Of a stretch of 50,782 nt of DNA, positions 34,568-42,595 are shown piece after piece (position 1 is the stretch's first letter; every line of letters begins with the position of its first letter). The position numbers were made by a program, and so were the translations under genes. The notes below the pieces were generated by a model. It saw only the letters and a list, made by a program, of their open reading frames with translations, made no database searches and was not told the origin of the DNA. This stretch comes from Pseudomonadota bacterium (GTDB lineage Bacteria > Pseudomonadota > Alphaproteobacteria > Caulobacterales > Caulobacteraceae): assembly GCA_018241335.1 (NCBI GenBank), contig JAFEEA010000003.1:1-50782 (forward strand), in the 5' to 3' direction.

Positions 34568-35632
34568 GTGACCTCATCCTCCTCGTCCGACGACCATGAC
34601 GAGACCGAAGGCGGCTTCGCCGGCCGGCGCCCGACCATCAACGACATCGCCCGCTTGGCGCGGGTGTCCAAGAAGACCGTGTCGCGCGTCATCAACCGCT
34701 CGCCCTTCGTCAAGGAAGAGACCCGCGCCCGCATCGAAGCCGTGATCGCCGAGACCGGCTATGCGCCCGACCCCCAGGCCCGCGGCCTGGCCTTTCGGCG
34801 TTCGTTCCTGATCGGCCTGATCTACGACAACCCGACCCCCCAGTATGTGGTCAACATGCAGCTCGGCATCCTGGACGGGATCAAGGACACCGGCTTCGAG
34901 CTGGTGGTGCATCCCTGCGACAGGTCGAGCCCTTCGTTCCTGGCAGACATCCGGGGATTCATCGAGCGCCAGCGCCTGGCGGGCGTGGTCCTGACCCCCT
35001 CGGTTTCCGAGGACGAACGGGTGGCCGAACTACTGGCGGAGATCGAGTGCGACTACATCCGCATCGCCTCGGTGGAGCTGGACGCGCCCGACCGGATGAT
35101 CGTCTCTCACGACCGTCAGGGCGCCGCCGCCGCCGGCCGCCATCTGGCCGAGCTGGGGCACAAGCGGGTCGGCTTCATCTCCGGCCCGCCGACGTTCCGT
35201 TCGTCGCACGAGCGGCGCGCCGGTTTCGAGGACGCCCTGGCCGCGGCGGGGGTGAAGCTGGATCCTAAGTACATCCGGGAGGGGGCTTACACCTTCGAGT
35301 CCGGCATCGCCTGCGCCGAGCAGCTCCTGGCCCTGGATCCGCCGCCGACGGCGATCTTCGCCGGCAACGACGAGATGGCGGCCGGGGTGCTGCAGGTGGC
35401 CCTGCGGTCCGGCCTTCGAGCGCCGGAAGATATTTCAGTGGTTGGCTTTGACGATTTCCAGATCGCCTCGCGCCTGTGGCCGCCGCTGACCACGGTGCGC
35501 GCGCCCACCCGTGTCACCGGCCGCCTGGCCGCCCTCAAGCTTCTGGGCGCCCAGGACGAGGCGCCCGCCCGGCCTGAAGAGACCCTTCCGGTCCTGGTGG
35601 TTCGCCAGTCGTCAGGGCCGCCGCGGCGCTGA
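34568..35632 (+). CDS. LacI-family transcriptional regulator of hexuronate genes
   Basis: A LacI/GalR regulator of about 354 residues. After a flexible, Ser/Asp-rich leader the helix-turn-helix is PTINDIARLARVSKKTVSRV (about 22-41), followed by hinge helix DPQARGLAFRRS. The periplasmic-binding-protein-like ligand domain fills the rest, with FAGNDEMAAGVLQVAL and ISVVGFDDFQIASRLWPPLTTV near the end. It diverges from the fructuronate-reductase gene, and two identical operator-like sites mark this promoter region and uxaC, so it likely represses hexuronate use until a uronate or keto-deoxy intermediate binds. The GTG at 34568 has GGAG at good spacing; ATG codons further upstream are possible but give a non-conserved leader. 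Confidence 0.88.
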   Translation: MTSSSSSDDHDETEGGFAGRRPTINDIARLARVSKKTVSRVINRSPFVKEETRARIEAVIAETGYAPDPQARGLAFRRSFLIGLIYDNPTPQYVVNMQLGILDGIKDTGFELVVHPCDRSSPSFLADIRGFIERQRLAGVVLTPSVSEDERVAELLAEIECDYIRIASVELDAPDRMIVSHDRQGAAAAGRHLAELGHKRVGFISGPPTFRSSHERRAGFEDALAAAGVKLDPKYIREGAYTFESGIACAEQLLALDPPPTAIFAGNDEMAAGVLQVALRSGLRAPEDISVVGFDDFQIASRLWPPLTTVRAPTRVTGRLAALKLLGAQDEAPARPEETLPVLVVRQSSGPPRR

Positions 35633-35650
35633 TCGCGCCTGCGCCGCCTT

Positions 35651-37408
35651 TCAGCGCGGTCCCTTGCCCCGATGCGGGGGCTTGCCCTTGAAGGGGCGCT
35701 TGCCGGCGTGGGGCGGTCCGCCGCCTGGCCGGTGCTGGGCGCGCGGCGGGGCGGACTTATCGCGCGGGCCCGGCGCGGCGGCCGGTTCGATGCGCTCGCG
35801 CTCGCCCTCATGGCCGCGGATGGCGTGGGCGAAGTGGCTCACGGCGTCGGCGGCGATCTCGAACTTGGTCTCGCGCTCGAAGATGCGGATGGCGCCGATG
35901 TCGGCCTTGGTCACCTGGCCCAGGCGGCAGATGATGGGGATCAGCCACTTGGGATCGGCGTCGTCCTGGCGGCCGACCTTCATGCGGAACCAGGCGCCGG
36001 CCTGCGGCCCGCGGGCGTCCAGCTCGCGCGCATAGGCCTGCCGCTCGGCGCGGCGTTCGCGGTTGTTGGGGCGGGGGCGCTCATCCCGGACCGGCGGCCC
36101 GCCATCGTCGAACAGTTCCTCCGGCGCCGGCAAACGCGAACGGTGCAGCCTCAGCAGGGCGGTGGCCACTTGCTCGGCGGACCGCTCCCCGACGATGGCT
36201 CGGGCGAGCATCAGCTCCTCGTCCGACGGCGGCTCGTTGAGGATCGGGTCTTCCAACAGCCGCTGCTGGTCCTTGGCGCGGATCTCGTCGGCGCTGGGCG
36301 GGCCGCTCCAGGTCGCCTCGATATTGGCCTGGGCCAGCAGGCCCTCGGCCTGGCGGCGGCGGCTGTAGGGAACCAGCAGGACCGAGGTCCCCTTGCGTCC
36401 GGCCCGGCCGGTGCGTCCCGAGCGGTGCAGCAGGGCGGCCTTGTTCTGGGGCAGCTCGGCGTGGATCACCAGCCCCAGGTCCGGCAGGTCCAGCCCGCGG
36501 GCCGCGACGTCGGTGGCCACGCAGACCTGGGCGCGGCCGTCGCGCAGGGCCTGCAGCGCCTCGGCCCGCTCCTTCTGGGTCAGCTCGCCGGACAGGGCGA
36601 CGACGTTGAAGCCCCGCTCGCGCAGGTTCACGTAGAGGTGGCGCACCGACTCGCGGGTGGCGCAGAACACCAGCGCCCCGGTCTCGAAGTGGCGCAGGAC
36701 GTTGACCACCGCGTGCTGGGTCTCGTGCGGGGCCACGCGGATCACGCGGTAGTCGATGTCCCCGTGCGGCTCGTTACGATTGACGGTGTCGATCCGCAGC
36801 GCGTCCTTCTGGTAGCGCCGGGCCAGGGCCGCGATCTCGCGCGCGATGGTGGCCGAGAACAGCAGCGTCCGGCGCTCCAGCGGCGTGGAGTCCAGGATCA
36901 CTTCCAGGTCTTCGCGAAAGCCCAGGTCCAGCATCTCGTCGGCCTCGTCGAGGACCACGACCTGAAGTCCCGACAGCACAAGGTGGCCGCGCTCCAGGTG
37001 GTCGCGCAGCCGGCCGGGCGTGCCGACCACGATGTGGGCGCCCTCGGCCAGGGCCCGCTGCTCGCGCCGAACGTCCATGCCGCCGACGCAGTGGACGATC
37101 CGCGCGCCGGCCTCGGCGTAGAGCCAGCCCAGTTCGCGGCTGACCTGGATGGCCAGTTCTCGCGTCGGGGCGATGACCAGGGCCAGGGGAACGCCCGCCG
37201 CGCCGAACCGTTCGGCCTCGCCCAGCACCTGGGGCGCCATGGCCAGGCCGAAGGCCACCGTCTTGCCCGAGCCGGTCTGGGCAGAGACCAGCAGGTCGCG
37301 CCCATCGGCGGCGGATTCCAGCACGGCGGCCTGCACGGGGGTCGGCTCGAGATAGGACTGAGCGAAAAGGGCGCGCTCGATGGCGCGGTTGATCATCGGA
37401 AAGGGCAT
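35651..37408 (-). CDS. DEAD-box RNA helicase with DbpA-type C-terminal domain
   Basis: A 585-residue DEAD-box ATP-dependent RNA helicase of the DeaD/CsdA type. Motifs in order are the Q-motif region (FAQSYLEPTPVQ), AQTGSGKT with K49, PTRELAIQ, GTPGRL, DEAD at 154-157, SATIA, and HRSGRTGRAGRKG. A DbpA-like RNA-binding domain follows (FRMKVGRQDDADPKWLIPII, then ADIGAIRIFE). The basic, glycine-rich tail (KPPHRGKGPR) is typical of RNA remodelling helicases acting on ribosome assembly or cold-shock mRNAs. The ATG at 37408 follows AGGA. It is convergent with the LacI gene (18-base gap), so it is not part of the uronate operon. Confidence 0.93.
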   Translation of the reverse strand: MPFPMINRAIERALFAQSYLEPTPVQAAVLESAADGRDLLVSAQTGSGKTVAFGLAMAPQVLGEAERFGAAGVPLALVIAPTRELAIQVSRELGWLYAEAGARIVHCVGGMDVRREQRALAEGAHIVVGTPGRLRDHLERGHLVLSGLQVVVLDEADEMLDLGFREDLEVILDSTPLERRTLLFSATIAREIAALARRYQKDALRIDTVNRNEPHGDIDYRVIRVAPHETQHAVVNVLRHFETGALVFCATRESVRHLYVNLRERGFNVVALSGELTQKERAEALQALRDGRAQVCVATDVAARGLDLPDLGLVIHAELPQNKAALLHRSGRTGRAGRKGTSVLLVPYSRRRQAEGLLAQANIEATWSGPPSADEIRAKDQQRLLEDPILNEPPSDEELMLARAIVGERSAEQVATALLRLHRSRLPAPEELFDDGGPPVRDERPRPNNRERRAERQAYARELDARGPQAGAWFRMKVGRQDDADPKWLIPIICRLGQVTKADIGAIRIFERETKFEIAADAVSHFAHAIRGHEGERERIEPAAAPGPRDKSAPPRAQHRPGGGPPHAGKRPFKGKPPHRGKGPR

Positions 37409-37597
37409 GGAGTTCCTGGTCGGCGGCGCGAAGGGCCGTCGCGAGCGGCTCTCCATAGCTCAAAATGCTGCGCTTGCGAATGGCGCATCGGCGCGCAGGT
37501 CCCGCACGCCGCTGTTGCGCCCGGCCCGCCGCGGATGCTTCAACGGCGCCGGGCCTGTCGCCGCCGCCAGAGCGGGCGAGGCCGGGAGCCAACGCGC

Positions 37598-38449
37598 ATG
37601 AACCTCACCTGGACCATCGGCGACGTGCGCGTCACGCGGATCGTGGAGATGGAGCTGTCGCCGGCCGGCAAGTTCCTGATGGACGAGGCGACGCCCGAGG
37701 CGATCCAGTCGATCCCCTGGCTGCATCCGCATTTCGCCGAGCCGGACGGGCGCCTCAAGCTCAGCATCCATGCCCTGGTGGTGGAGACGCCCACCAAGCG
37801 CATCGTCGTCGACACCTGCGTCGGCAACGACAAGGACCGCGGCGATGGCGGATGGAGCCGTCTGCAGACCAGCTTCCTGAAAGACCTGACCGCCGCCGGC
37901 TTTCCGCCGGACAGCATCGACGTGGTGCTGTGCACCCACCTGCACGTCGACCACGTCGGCTGGAACACCATGCTGGTCAACGGCGCCTGGGTCCCGACCT
38001 TCCCCAACGCCCGCTACCTGCTGGGCAAGGCCGAGTTCGACTACTGGAAGGCTGAGGAGGGCGCTTCGGACGCCCAGATCTTCGCCGACAGCGTCCAGCC
38101 GGTGTGGGACGCCGGCCTGGTCGACCTTGTCGCCGCCGACCACCAGGTCTGCCCCGAGGTTCGCTTGGTTCCGACCCCCGGCCACACCATCGGCCACGTC
38201 AGCATCGGCATCGCCTCCAAGGGCCAGCAGGCGATCATCACCGGCGACTTCATCCACCATCCCTGCCAGATGGCGCACACCAACTGGGCCAGCCATTTCG
38301 ACTACGACAAGGTCCAGTCCAGCGCCACGCGCGAGCGGATGTTCGACGCCTTCGCCCGCGACGGCGTCCTGGTGATCGGCACGCACTTCGCCGGCCCGAC
38401 CGCCGGCCGAGTCTTCCGCGAGGGCCCCGCCTTCCGCTTCAAGGTCTAG
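37598..38449 (+). CDS. Metallo-beta-lactamase-fold hydrolase
   Basis: A 283-residue MBL-fold protein with the binuclear metal motif THLHVDHVG (H114, H116, D118, H119), a downstream metal histidine in PTPGHTIGHV, ITGDFIHHP, and a late histidine in GTHFAGP. The overall pattern resembles the N-acyl-homoserine lactonase / MBL hydrolase group, but the substrate cannot be assigned. There is no signal peptide. It starts at 37598 with GGGAG upstream, divergent from the helicase, and lies just before the TetR-controlled aromatic operon. A role in opening a lactone in that pathway is conceivable but unproven. Confidence 0.88.
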   Translation: MNLTWTIGDVRVTRIVEMELSPAGKFLMDEATPEAIQSIPWLHPHFAEPDGRLKLSIHALVVETPTKRIVVDTCVGNDKDRGDGGWSRLQTSFLKDLTAAGFPPDSIDVVLCTHLHVDHVGWNTMLVNGAWVPTFPNARYLLGKAEFDYWKAEEGASDAQIFADSVQPVWDAGLVDLVAADHQVCPEVRLVPTPGHTIGHVSIGIASKGQQAIITGDFIHHPCQMAHTNWASHFDYDKVQSSATRERMFDAFARDGVLVIGTHFAGPTAGRVFREGPAFRFKV

Positions 38450-38487
38450 GGTCCGCCGCGCCTCGCGGCGCTCGGAAGGCGGGGCGC

Positions 38488-38515
38488 TTGCGTTTCTGAC
38501 CAAATTGTCTAATAA
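38488..38515 (+). promoter_or_regulatory. Predicted promoter of the TetR-led aromatic operon
   Basis: TTGCGT at 38488-38493 and TAATAA at 38510-38515, 16 bases apart, form a plausible sigma-70-type promoter. Transcription would start about seven bases after the -10, at or next to the ATG at 38523, which has no ribosome site. That suggests a leaderless mRNA, a common arrangement in Caulobacter. Two operator-like palindromes overlap this promoter. Confidence 0.5.
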
Positions 38516-38529
38516 TGACCAAATGGTCA
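38497..38529. promoter_or_regulatory. Tandem TetR-type operators
   Basis: TGACCAAATGGTCA at 38516-38529 consists of arms TGACCA and TGGTCA with a two-base centre. A degenerate copy, TGACCAAATTGTCT, lies at 38497-38510, 19 bases upstream. The first copy sits between the predicted -35 and -10; the second covers the -10 edge, the start site and the ATG itself. This is the expected design of an autorepressing TetR-family regulator. Confidence 0.65.
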
Positions 38530-39203
38530 GTTCTATCGTCCGCCCCGACCGCCGCCGCGAGCGGACCCGCGCCGCCCTTCTGGACGCGGGCGAGGCCCTG
38601 TTCGCCGCCAAGGGCCGCGAGGGGGTGACGATCGACGAGATCACCGCCGCCGCCGACGTGGCCAAGGGCAGCTTCTACAATCACTTCGCCGACCGCGACG
38701 CCCTGGCGCGCGAGGTCTACCGGCTGGTGCGCGAGACAGTGGAGGCCCAGGTCGACGCCGCCAACGCCGGGGTCGTCGACCCCGCCGTCCGCATGGCGCG
38801 CGCCGGCTGCGTCTACATCGCCTTCGCCATGGCCGCGCCGCGCCGCGCCGGCGCCCTGAACCGGCTGTTCGCGGGCGAGGCGATGGTGGATTCGCCGCTG
38901 AACCGGGGCCTGCGCGCCGACCTCGACGCCGGTTTCGCCCAGGGCCGCTTCAAGGGCCTCTCGCCCGCCGCCGCCGTGCTGCTGATCTTCGGCGTCGCCC
39001 ACGCCGGCATGGGGCGGGCGCTGGATCGTTCCCTGCCGCCGCTGGACGCCGGGACGGTGGGCGACCTCTACGGAGGCCTGCTGCGCGGCCTGGGCGTCGC
39101 CCCCGACGAAGCTGGCCGCATCGCCGCCGACGCCGCCGGCGCCCTGATCGCCCCCTTGGCCTCCGCGGCCCAGCCTTCCTCTCGCAAAAGGAACGAACCG
39201 TGA
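38523..39203 (+). CDS. TetR-family transcriptional regulator
   Basis: A TetR-family repressor of about 226 residues. The N-terminal helix-turn-helix is VTIDEITAAADVAKGSFYNH with the conserved FYNHF. The rest is an all-helical ligand-binding domain with alanine-rich helices. The start is taken as ATG 38523, next to a likely transcription start and inside an operator palindrome; TTG at 38505 would add six residues. Its TGA overlaps the GTG start of the dioxygenase gene (GTGA), so regulator and catabolic genes are translationally coupled. It likely senses an aromatic substrate or intermediate and controls its own operon. Confidence 0.87.
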   Translation: MVSSIVRPDRRRERTRAALLDAGEALFAAKGREGVTIDEITAAADVAKGSFYNHFADRDALAREVYRLVRETVEAQVDAANAGVVDPAVRMARAGCVYIAFAMAAPRRAGALNRLFAGEAMVDSPLNRGLRADLDAGFAQGRFKGLSPAAAVLLIFGVAHAGMGRALDRSLPPLDAGTVGDLYGGLLRGLGVAPDEAGRIAADAAGALIAPLASAAQPSSRKRNEP

Positions 39204-40123
39204 GCCTCATCAAGATCGAGGACATCGCCCATGTCCGTTTCCAGGTCCCCGACCTGGACCGCCAGGACGCCTTCCTGCGCGACTTCGGCCTGACGCCGGT
39301 CGCCGGCGACGGCGCCGTGCGCCACTACCGCGGCCTTGGCCCGAGCCCCTTCCTCTACGCCCTGCAGTCGGGCGAGGCCTCCTTCCTGGCCCTGGGCCTG
39401 CGCGCGGCCGGAGTGGCCGACCTCGCCCGCCTCGCCGAGGCGGAAGGCGCGCCGGTCGAGGCCCTCGACGCGCCCGGCGGCGGCCAGGTGGTTCGCCTGA
39501 AGGACCCCGACGGCTTCACCGTCGAGGTCGTGGCCGGCCAGGCCGCCGCGTCGGCCGCGCGGCCACCCGAACGCCAGGCCTGGAACAACGCCTTCGGCCA
39601 TCCGCGCCAGGGCGCGGTCAAGCGGGTGGGGCAGGGGCCGGCGGCGGTGATGCGCCTGGGCCACGCGGTGCTGAACGTCACCGACTTCCGGGCCTCGGAG
39701 CGCTGGTACAAGGACCGCTTCGGCTTCATCACCTCCGACGAGATCGCGGTGTCGCCGCAGTTCACCCTGGGCGCGTTCATGCGCTGCGACCGGGGCGACA
39801 CGCCGACCGACCACCACACCCTGTTCCTGGCCCAGGGGCCTCAGCCAAAGTTCAATCACGCCGCCTTCGAGGTCGCCGACCTGGAGGACCTGATGGTCGG
39901 CCACCAGCACCTGCAGGCCGGCGGCCATGCGCCGGAGTGGGGCGTCGGGCGGCACATCCTGGGCAGCCAGGTGTTCGACTACTGGCGCGACCCCTACGGC
40001 TACGCCCTGGAGCACTGGACCGACGGCGACCTGCTGACGGCCGCCTCGGGCTCGAACGTCACCAGCATCGCCGATCTGCTCGGCGTCCAGTGGGGGCCGG
40101 CCGCGCCCCCGACCATGGCCTAG
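39200..40123 (+). CDS. Extradiol ring-cleavage dioxygenase (VOC / type I)
   Basis: A 307-residue vicinal-oxygen-chelate protein with two beta-alpha-beta modules. The C-terminal module carries the extradiol dioxygenase iron triad H155 (LGHAVLNV), H220 (FNHAAFEV) and E271 (YGYALEHW), as in 2,3-dihydroxybiphenyl 1,2-dioxygenase. It would open a catechol ring next to the hydroxyls. It starts with GTG at 39200, overlapping the TetR stop, with AAGGAA upstream. With the downstream hydroxylase and FAH-family hydrolase it forms a meta-cleavage route for a phenolic compound. The ring substrate cannot be deduced. Confidence 0.88.
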   Translation: MSLIKIEDIAHVRFQVPDLDRQDAFLRDFGLTPVAGDGAVRHYRGLGPSPFLYALQSGEASFLALGLRAAGVADLARLAEAEGAPVEALDAPGGGQVVRLKDPDGFTVEVVAGQAAASAARPPERQAWNNAFGHPRQGAVKRVGQGPAAVMRLGHAVLNVTDFRASERWYKDRFGFITSDEIAVSPQFTLGAFMRCDRGDTPTDHHTLFLAQGPQPKFNHAAFEVADLEDLMVGHQHLQAGGHAPEWGVGRHILGSQVFDYWRDPYGYALEHWTDGDLLTAASGSNVTSIADLLGVQWGPAAPPTMA

Positions 40124-40134
40124 GAGGCCCTCCG

Positions 40135-40992
40135 ATGAAACTCGCCGCCTTCGACGCCGGCCGCGGCCGGGAACTGGCCGTGGTCACGGACGCCGGCCTG
40201 GTGTCCATCACCCGCGCCGCGCCCGGCCTGGTCTCCGAGATGACCGACCTCATCGCGCGCTGGGACGCGGTCCGCGGCGCGGTGGCCGAGATCGCCGCCA
40301 GCCGTGCGGCCGATGCGCCCCTGGCAGGGACCCGCCTGCTGGCGCCCATCGCCCGGCCGGGAAAGATCATGGCCATCGGCCTCAACTACGCCGACCACAT
40401 CGCCGAAAGCGGCATGGAGACCCCGGCCGCTCAGACCTGGTTTTCCAAGGCCGTGACGGCGGTGAACGGCCCCAACGATCCGATCCAGATCCCCAAGGTC
40501 TCGGCCTTCCTCGACTATGAGGCCGAGATGGTGGCGATCGTCGGCGCCGGCGGGCGGCACATCGGCCGCGAAGCCGCGCCGGGGGCGATCTTCGGCTATT
40601 GCGTCGGCAACGACGCGACGGTGAGGGACTGGCAGCACCGCACCTCGCAGTGGGTGGTGGGCAAGTCCTTCGACACTCACGCCCCCTTCGGCCCCTGGAT
40701 CACCACGGCGGACGAGCTGGGCGACCCGCATGGCCTGGGCATCCGCTGCCTGGTCAACGGCGAGACGCGCCAGGCGTCCAACACCGCCCAGCTGGTCTTT
40801 GACGTCTGGGCCCAGGTCGAGCACCTGTCCCAGGCCATGACCCTGGAGCCGGGCGACGTGATCTACACCGGCACTCCGGGCGGGGTCGGGGCGGCCATGA
40901 CGCCGCGCCAGTTCCTCAAGGACGGCGACGTGGTGCGGGTGGAGATCGACCGCCTGGGCGCCATCGAGGCCGTCTGCCGGCCGGAGGCCTGA
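40135..40992 (+). CDS. Fumarylacetoacetate hydrolase family protein
   Basis: A 285-residue FAH-fold enzyme. Metal ligands are in FLDYEAEMVAIVG (ExE) and in KSFDTHAPFGPW (D), and the substrate loop IMAIGLNYADHI is typical. The family includes acylpyruvases, fumarylpyruvate hydrolase and 2-oxo-hept-3-ene-dioate hydratases/decarboxylases, which work on ring-cleavage products. AGGAGG lies just before the ATG at 40135, eleven bases after the dioxygenase stop. In this operon it most likely hydrolyses or hydrates the cleaved ring product. A C-C hydrolase of the MhpC type, hydratase and aldolase genes are not present in the window. Confidence 0.9.
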   Translation: MKLAAFDAGRGRELAVVTDAGLVSITRAAPGLVSEMTDLIARWDAVRGAVAEIAASRAADAPLAGTRLLAPIARPGKIMAIGLNYADHIAESGMETPAAQTWFSKAVTAVNGPNDPIQIPKVSAFLDYEAEMVAIVGAGGRHIGREAAPGAIFGYCVGNDATVRDWQHRTSQWVVGKSFDTHAPFGPWITTADELGDPHGLGIRCLVNGETRQASNTAQLVFDVWAQVEHLSQAMTLEPGDVIYTGTPGGVGAAMTPRQFLKDGDVVRVEIDRLGAIEAVCRPEA

Positions 40993-40995
40993 CCC

Positions 40996-42477
40996 ATGGC
41001 CGCGCCGGAAAAGACTGTCGACGTCGCCATCGTCGGCCTGGGGCCGGTCGGCGCCGCGCTGGGGGCGATGCTGGCGCGTCGCGGCGTCTCGGTGTGCGTG
41101 GCCGAGAAGGACGGCGAGATCTATCCCCTGCCGAGGGCCGCGCACTTCGACCACGAGATCATGCGCCTGTTCCAGGGCCTGGGGATCGCCGAGGCGGTGC
41201 TGGCCCACGCCCGCCCCGCACCGGCCTATCGCTTCCAGAACGCGGCCGGCGAGGTGCTGATGCACTTCGACATGCCGCCGGGGGCCAGTCCCTCGGGCTG
41301 GTCGCCCAGCTACATGTTCCACCAGCCGGGGGTGGAAGAAGCGCTGAGGAGCCTCTTGACCGGCGCCGACGTCCGGCTCGGCCGGCGCTTCGAGGGCCTG
41401 GTCCAGGACGGCGAGGGCGTGACGGTCACCCTGGCGGGGCCGCGGGGGCCCGAGACCGTCCGCGCCGGTTACCTGGTGGGCTGCGACGGCGGCGCCTCGG
41501 CGGTGCGCAAGGCCATCGATGGGGCGCTGGACGACTACGGCTTCGACGAGCCGTGGCTGGTGATCGACACCAGGGTGGGCGAGGGCGCGCGCCTGCCCGA
41601 CATCAACCTGCAGATCTGCGATCCCGAGCGGCCGACCACCTGCGTGCTGATGGGGCCGGGCCGGCACCGCTGGGAGTTCATGCTGAAGCCGGGCGAGGAC
41701 CCCGCGGCCGTGATGGACGACGCCGTCATCGCCGGATGGCTGGCGCCCTGGGGCGGGCTGGAGCACCTGACCCTGGAGCGCAAGGCCGTCTACCGGTTCC
41801 ATGGCCTGGTCGCCCAAAGCTGGCGGTCGGGGCGGGTGTTCCTGGCCGGCGACGCGGCGCACCAGATGCCGCCGTTCCTGGGCCAGGGCCTGTGCTCGGG
41901 CCTGCGCGACGCCGCCAACCTGGCCTGGAAACTGACCGAGGTGCTGGCGGGCCGCGCCGACGACGCCCTGCTGGACACCTACCAGCCCGAGCGGGAGCCG
42001 AACGTGCGGGCCATCGTCGAGCAGGCGATCTTCATGGGCCGGGTGGTCTGCGCCATCGATCCCGAGGTCGCCAAGGCGCGGGACGCCCAGATGATCGCCG
42101 ACCGCGCCAAGGCGGCCGGCGCGCCGCGCCCGCCCGGGCCGGCTTCGACCCTGGCGGCGGGCTGCATCCTGGAGGGCGCGGCCGCGGCGGGGCGCTTCTT
42201 CCCGCAGCCGTGGGCCGGCGGCTCGCGCCTGGACGACGTGCTGGGCGACGAGGCCGTGATGATCACGCGCGGCGCCTGGTCCAGCGACGGTCCGCGGTCG
42301 ATGGCCCTGGACGCCGTCGCCCTGGCCCCCTTCCGCGCCGCCCTCGCCCGATGGCTGGACGACCAGGGCGCGGACGCGGTGCTGGTGCGGCCCGACCGGT
42401 ACGTCTTCGGCGCCGGCGAGCCCGACGTCCTGGCCAGGGCCTGGCGGGCCTGGAGCCGGCAGCCGGTCGCCGCCTGA
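40996..42477 (+). CDS. FAD-dependent aromatic hydroxylase (MhpA-like)
   Basis: A 493-residue class A flavoprotein monooxygenase. The FAD-binding GxGxxG is IVGLGPVGAALG (G14, G16, G19), the second FAD motif is VFLAGDAAHQMPPFLGQGL, and YLVGCDGGASAVRKAI is the DG motif. It resembles 3-(3-hydroxyphenyl)propionate hydroxylase (MhpA) and would add an ortho hydroxyl to a phenol to give the catechol opened by the dioxygenase. It is shorter than E. coli MhpA at the C-terminus. It starts three bases after the hydrolase stop with GGAGG upstream and is the last gene of the TetR operon. Confidence 0.9.
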   Translation: MAAPEKTVDVAIVGLGPVGAALGAMLARRGVSVCVAEKDGEIYPLPRAAHFDHEIMRLFQGLGIAEAVLAHARPAPAYRFQNAAGEVLMHFDMPPGASPSGWSPSYMFHQPGVEEALRSLLTGADVRLGRRFEGLVQDGEGVTVTLAGPRGPETVRAGYLVGCDGGASAVRKAIDGALDDYGFDEPWLVIDTRVGEGARLPDINLQICDPERPTTCVLMGPGRHRWEFMLKPGEDPAAVMDDAVIAGWLAPWGGLEHLTLERKAVYRFHGLVAQSWRSGRVFLAGDAAHQMPPFLGQGLCSGLRDAANLAWKLTEVLAGRADDALLDTYQPEREPNVRAIVEQAIFMGRVVCAIDPEVAKARDAQMIADRAKAAGAPRPPGPASTLAAGCILEGAAAAGRFFPQPWAGGSRLDDVLGDEAVMITRGAWSSDGPRSMALDAVALAPFRAALARWLDDQGADAVLVRPDRYVFGAGEPDVLARAWRAWSRQPVAA

Positions 42478-42569
42478 GCGCGACGTTCCGGCGACGTCAT
42501 CGCGGAGCGATTGGTCTAGGGTGCCCGCGCCGTCCCGCGCCCCGGGGCGGCAGACCCTTGCCTCGGTCT

Positions 42570-42583
42570 ATGACACCGGTTAC
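42570..42583. promoter_or_regulatory. LacI-type operator, site 2
   Basis: ATGACACCGGTTAC is the exact reverse complement of the site at 34446-34459 and is extended to TGACACCGGTTACCA, with a good dyad around CG. It lies 12 bases before the uxaC start, in the 118-base gap after the aromatic operon, where a bound repressor would block initiation or early elongation. Confidence 0.7.
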
Positions 42584-42595
42584 CAAAGAGCCGCC

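Noticed and set aside
35672-37597. N-terminal extension of the MBL-fold protein across the helicase gene
   Set aside because: The region is antisense to the DEAD-box helicase; the MBL domain starts at ATG 37598 with its own ribosome site.
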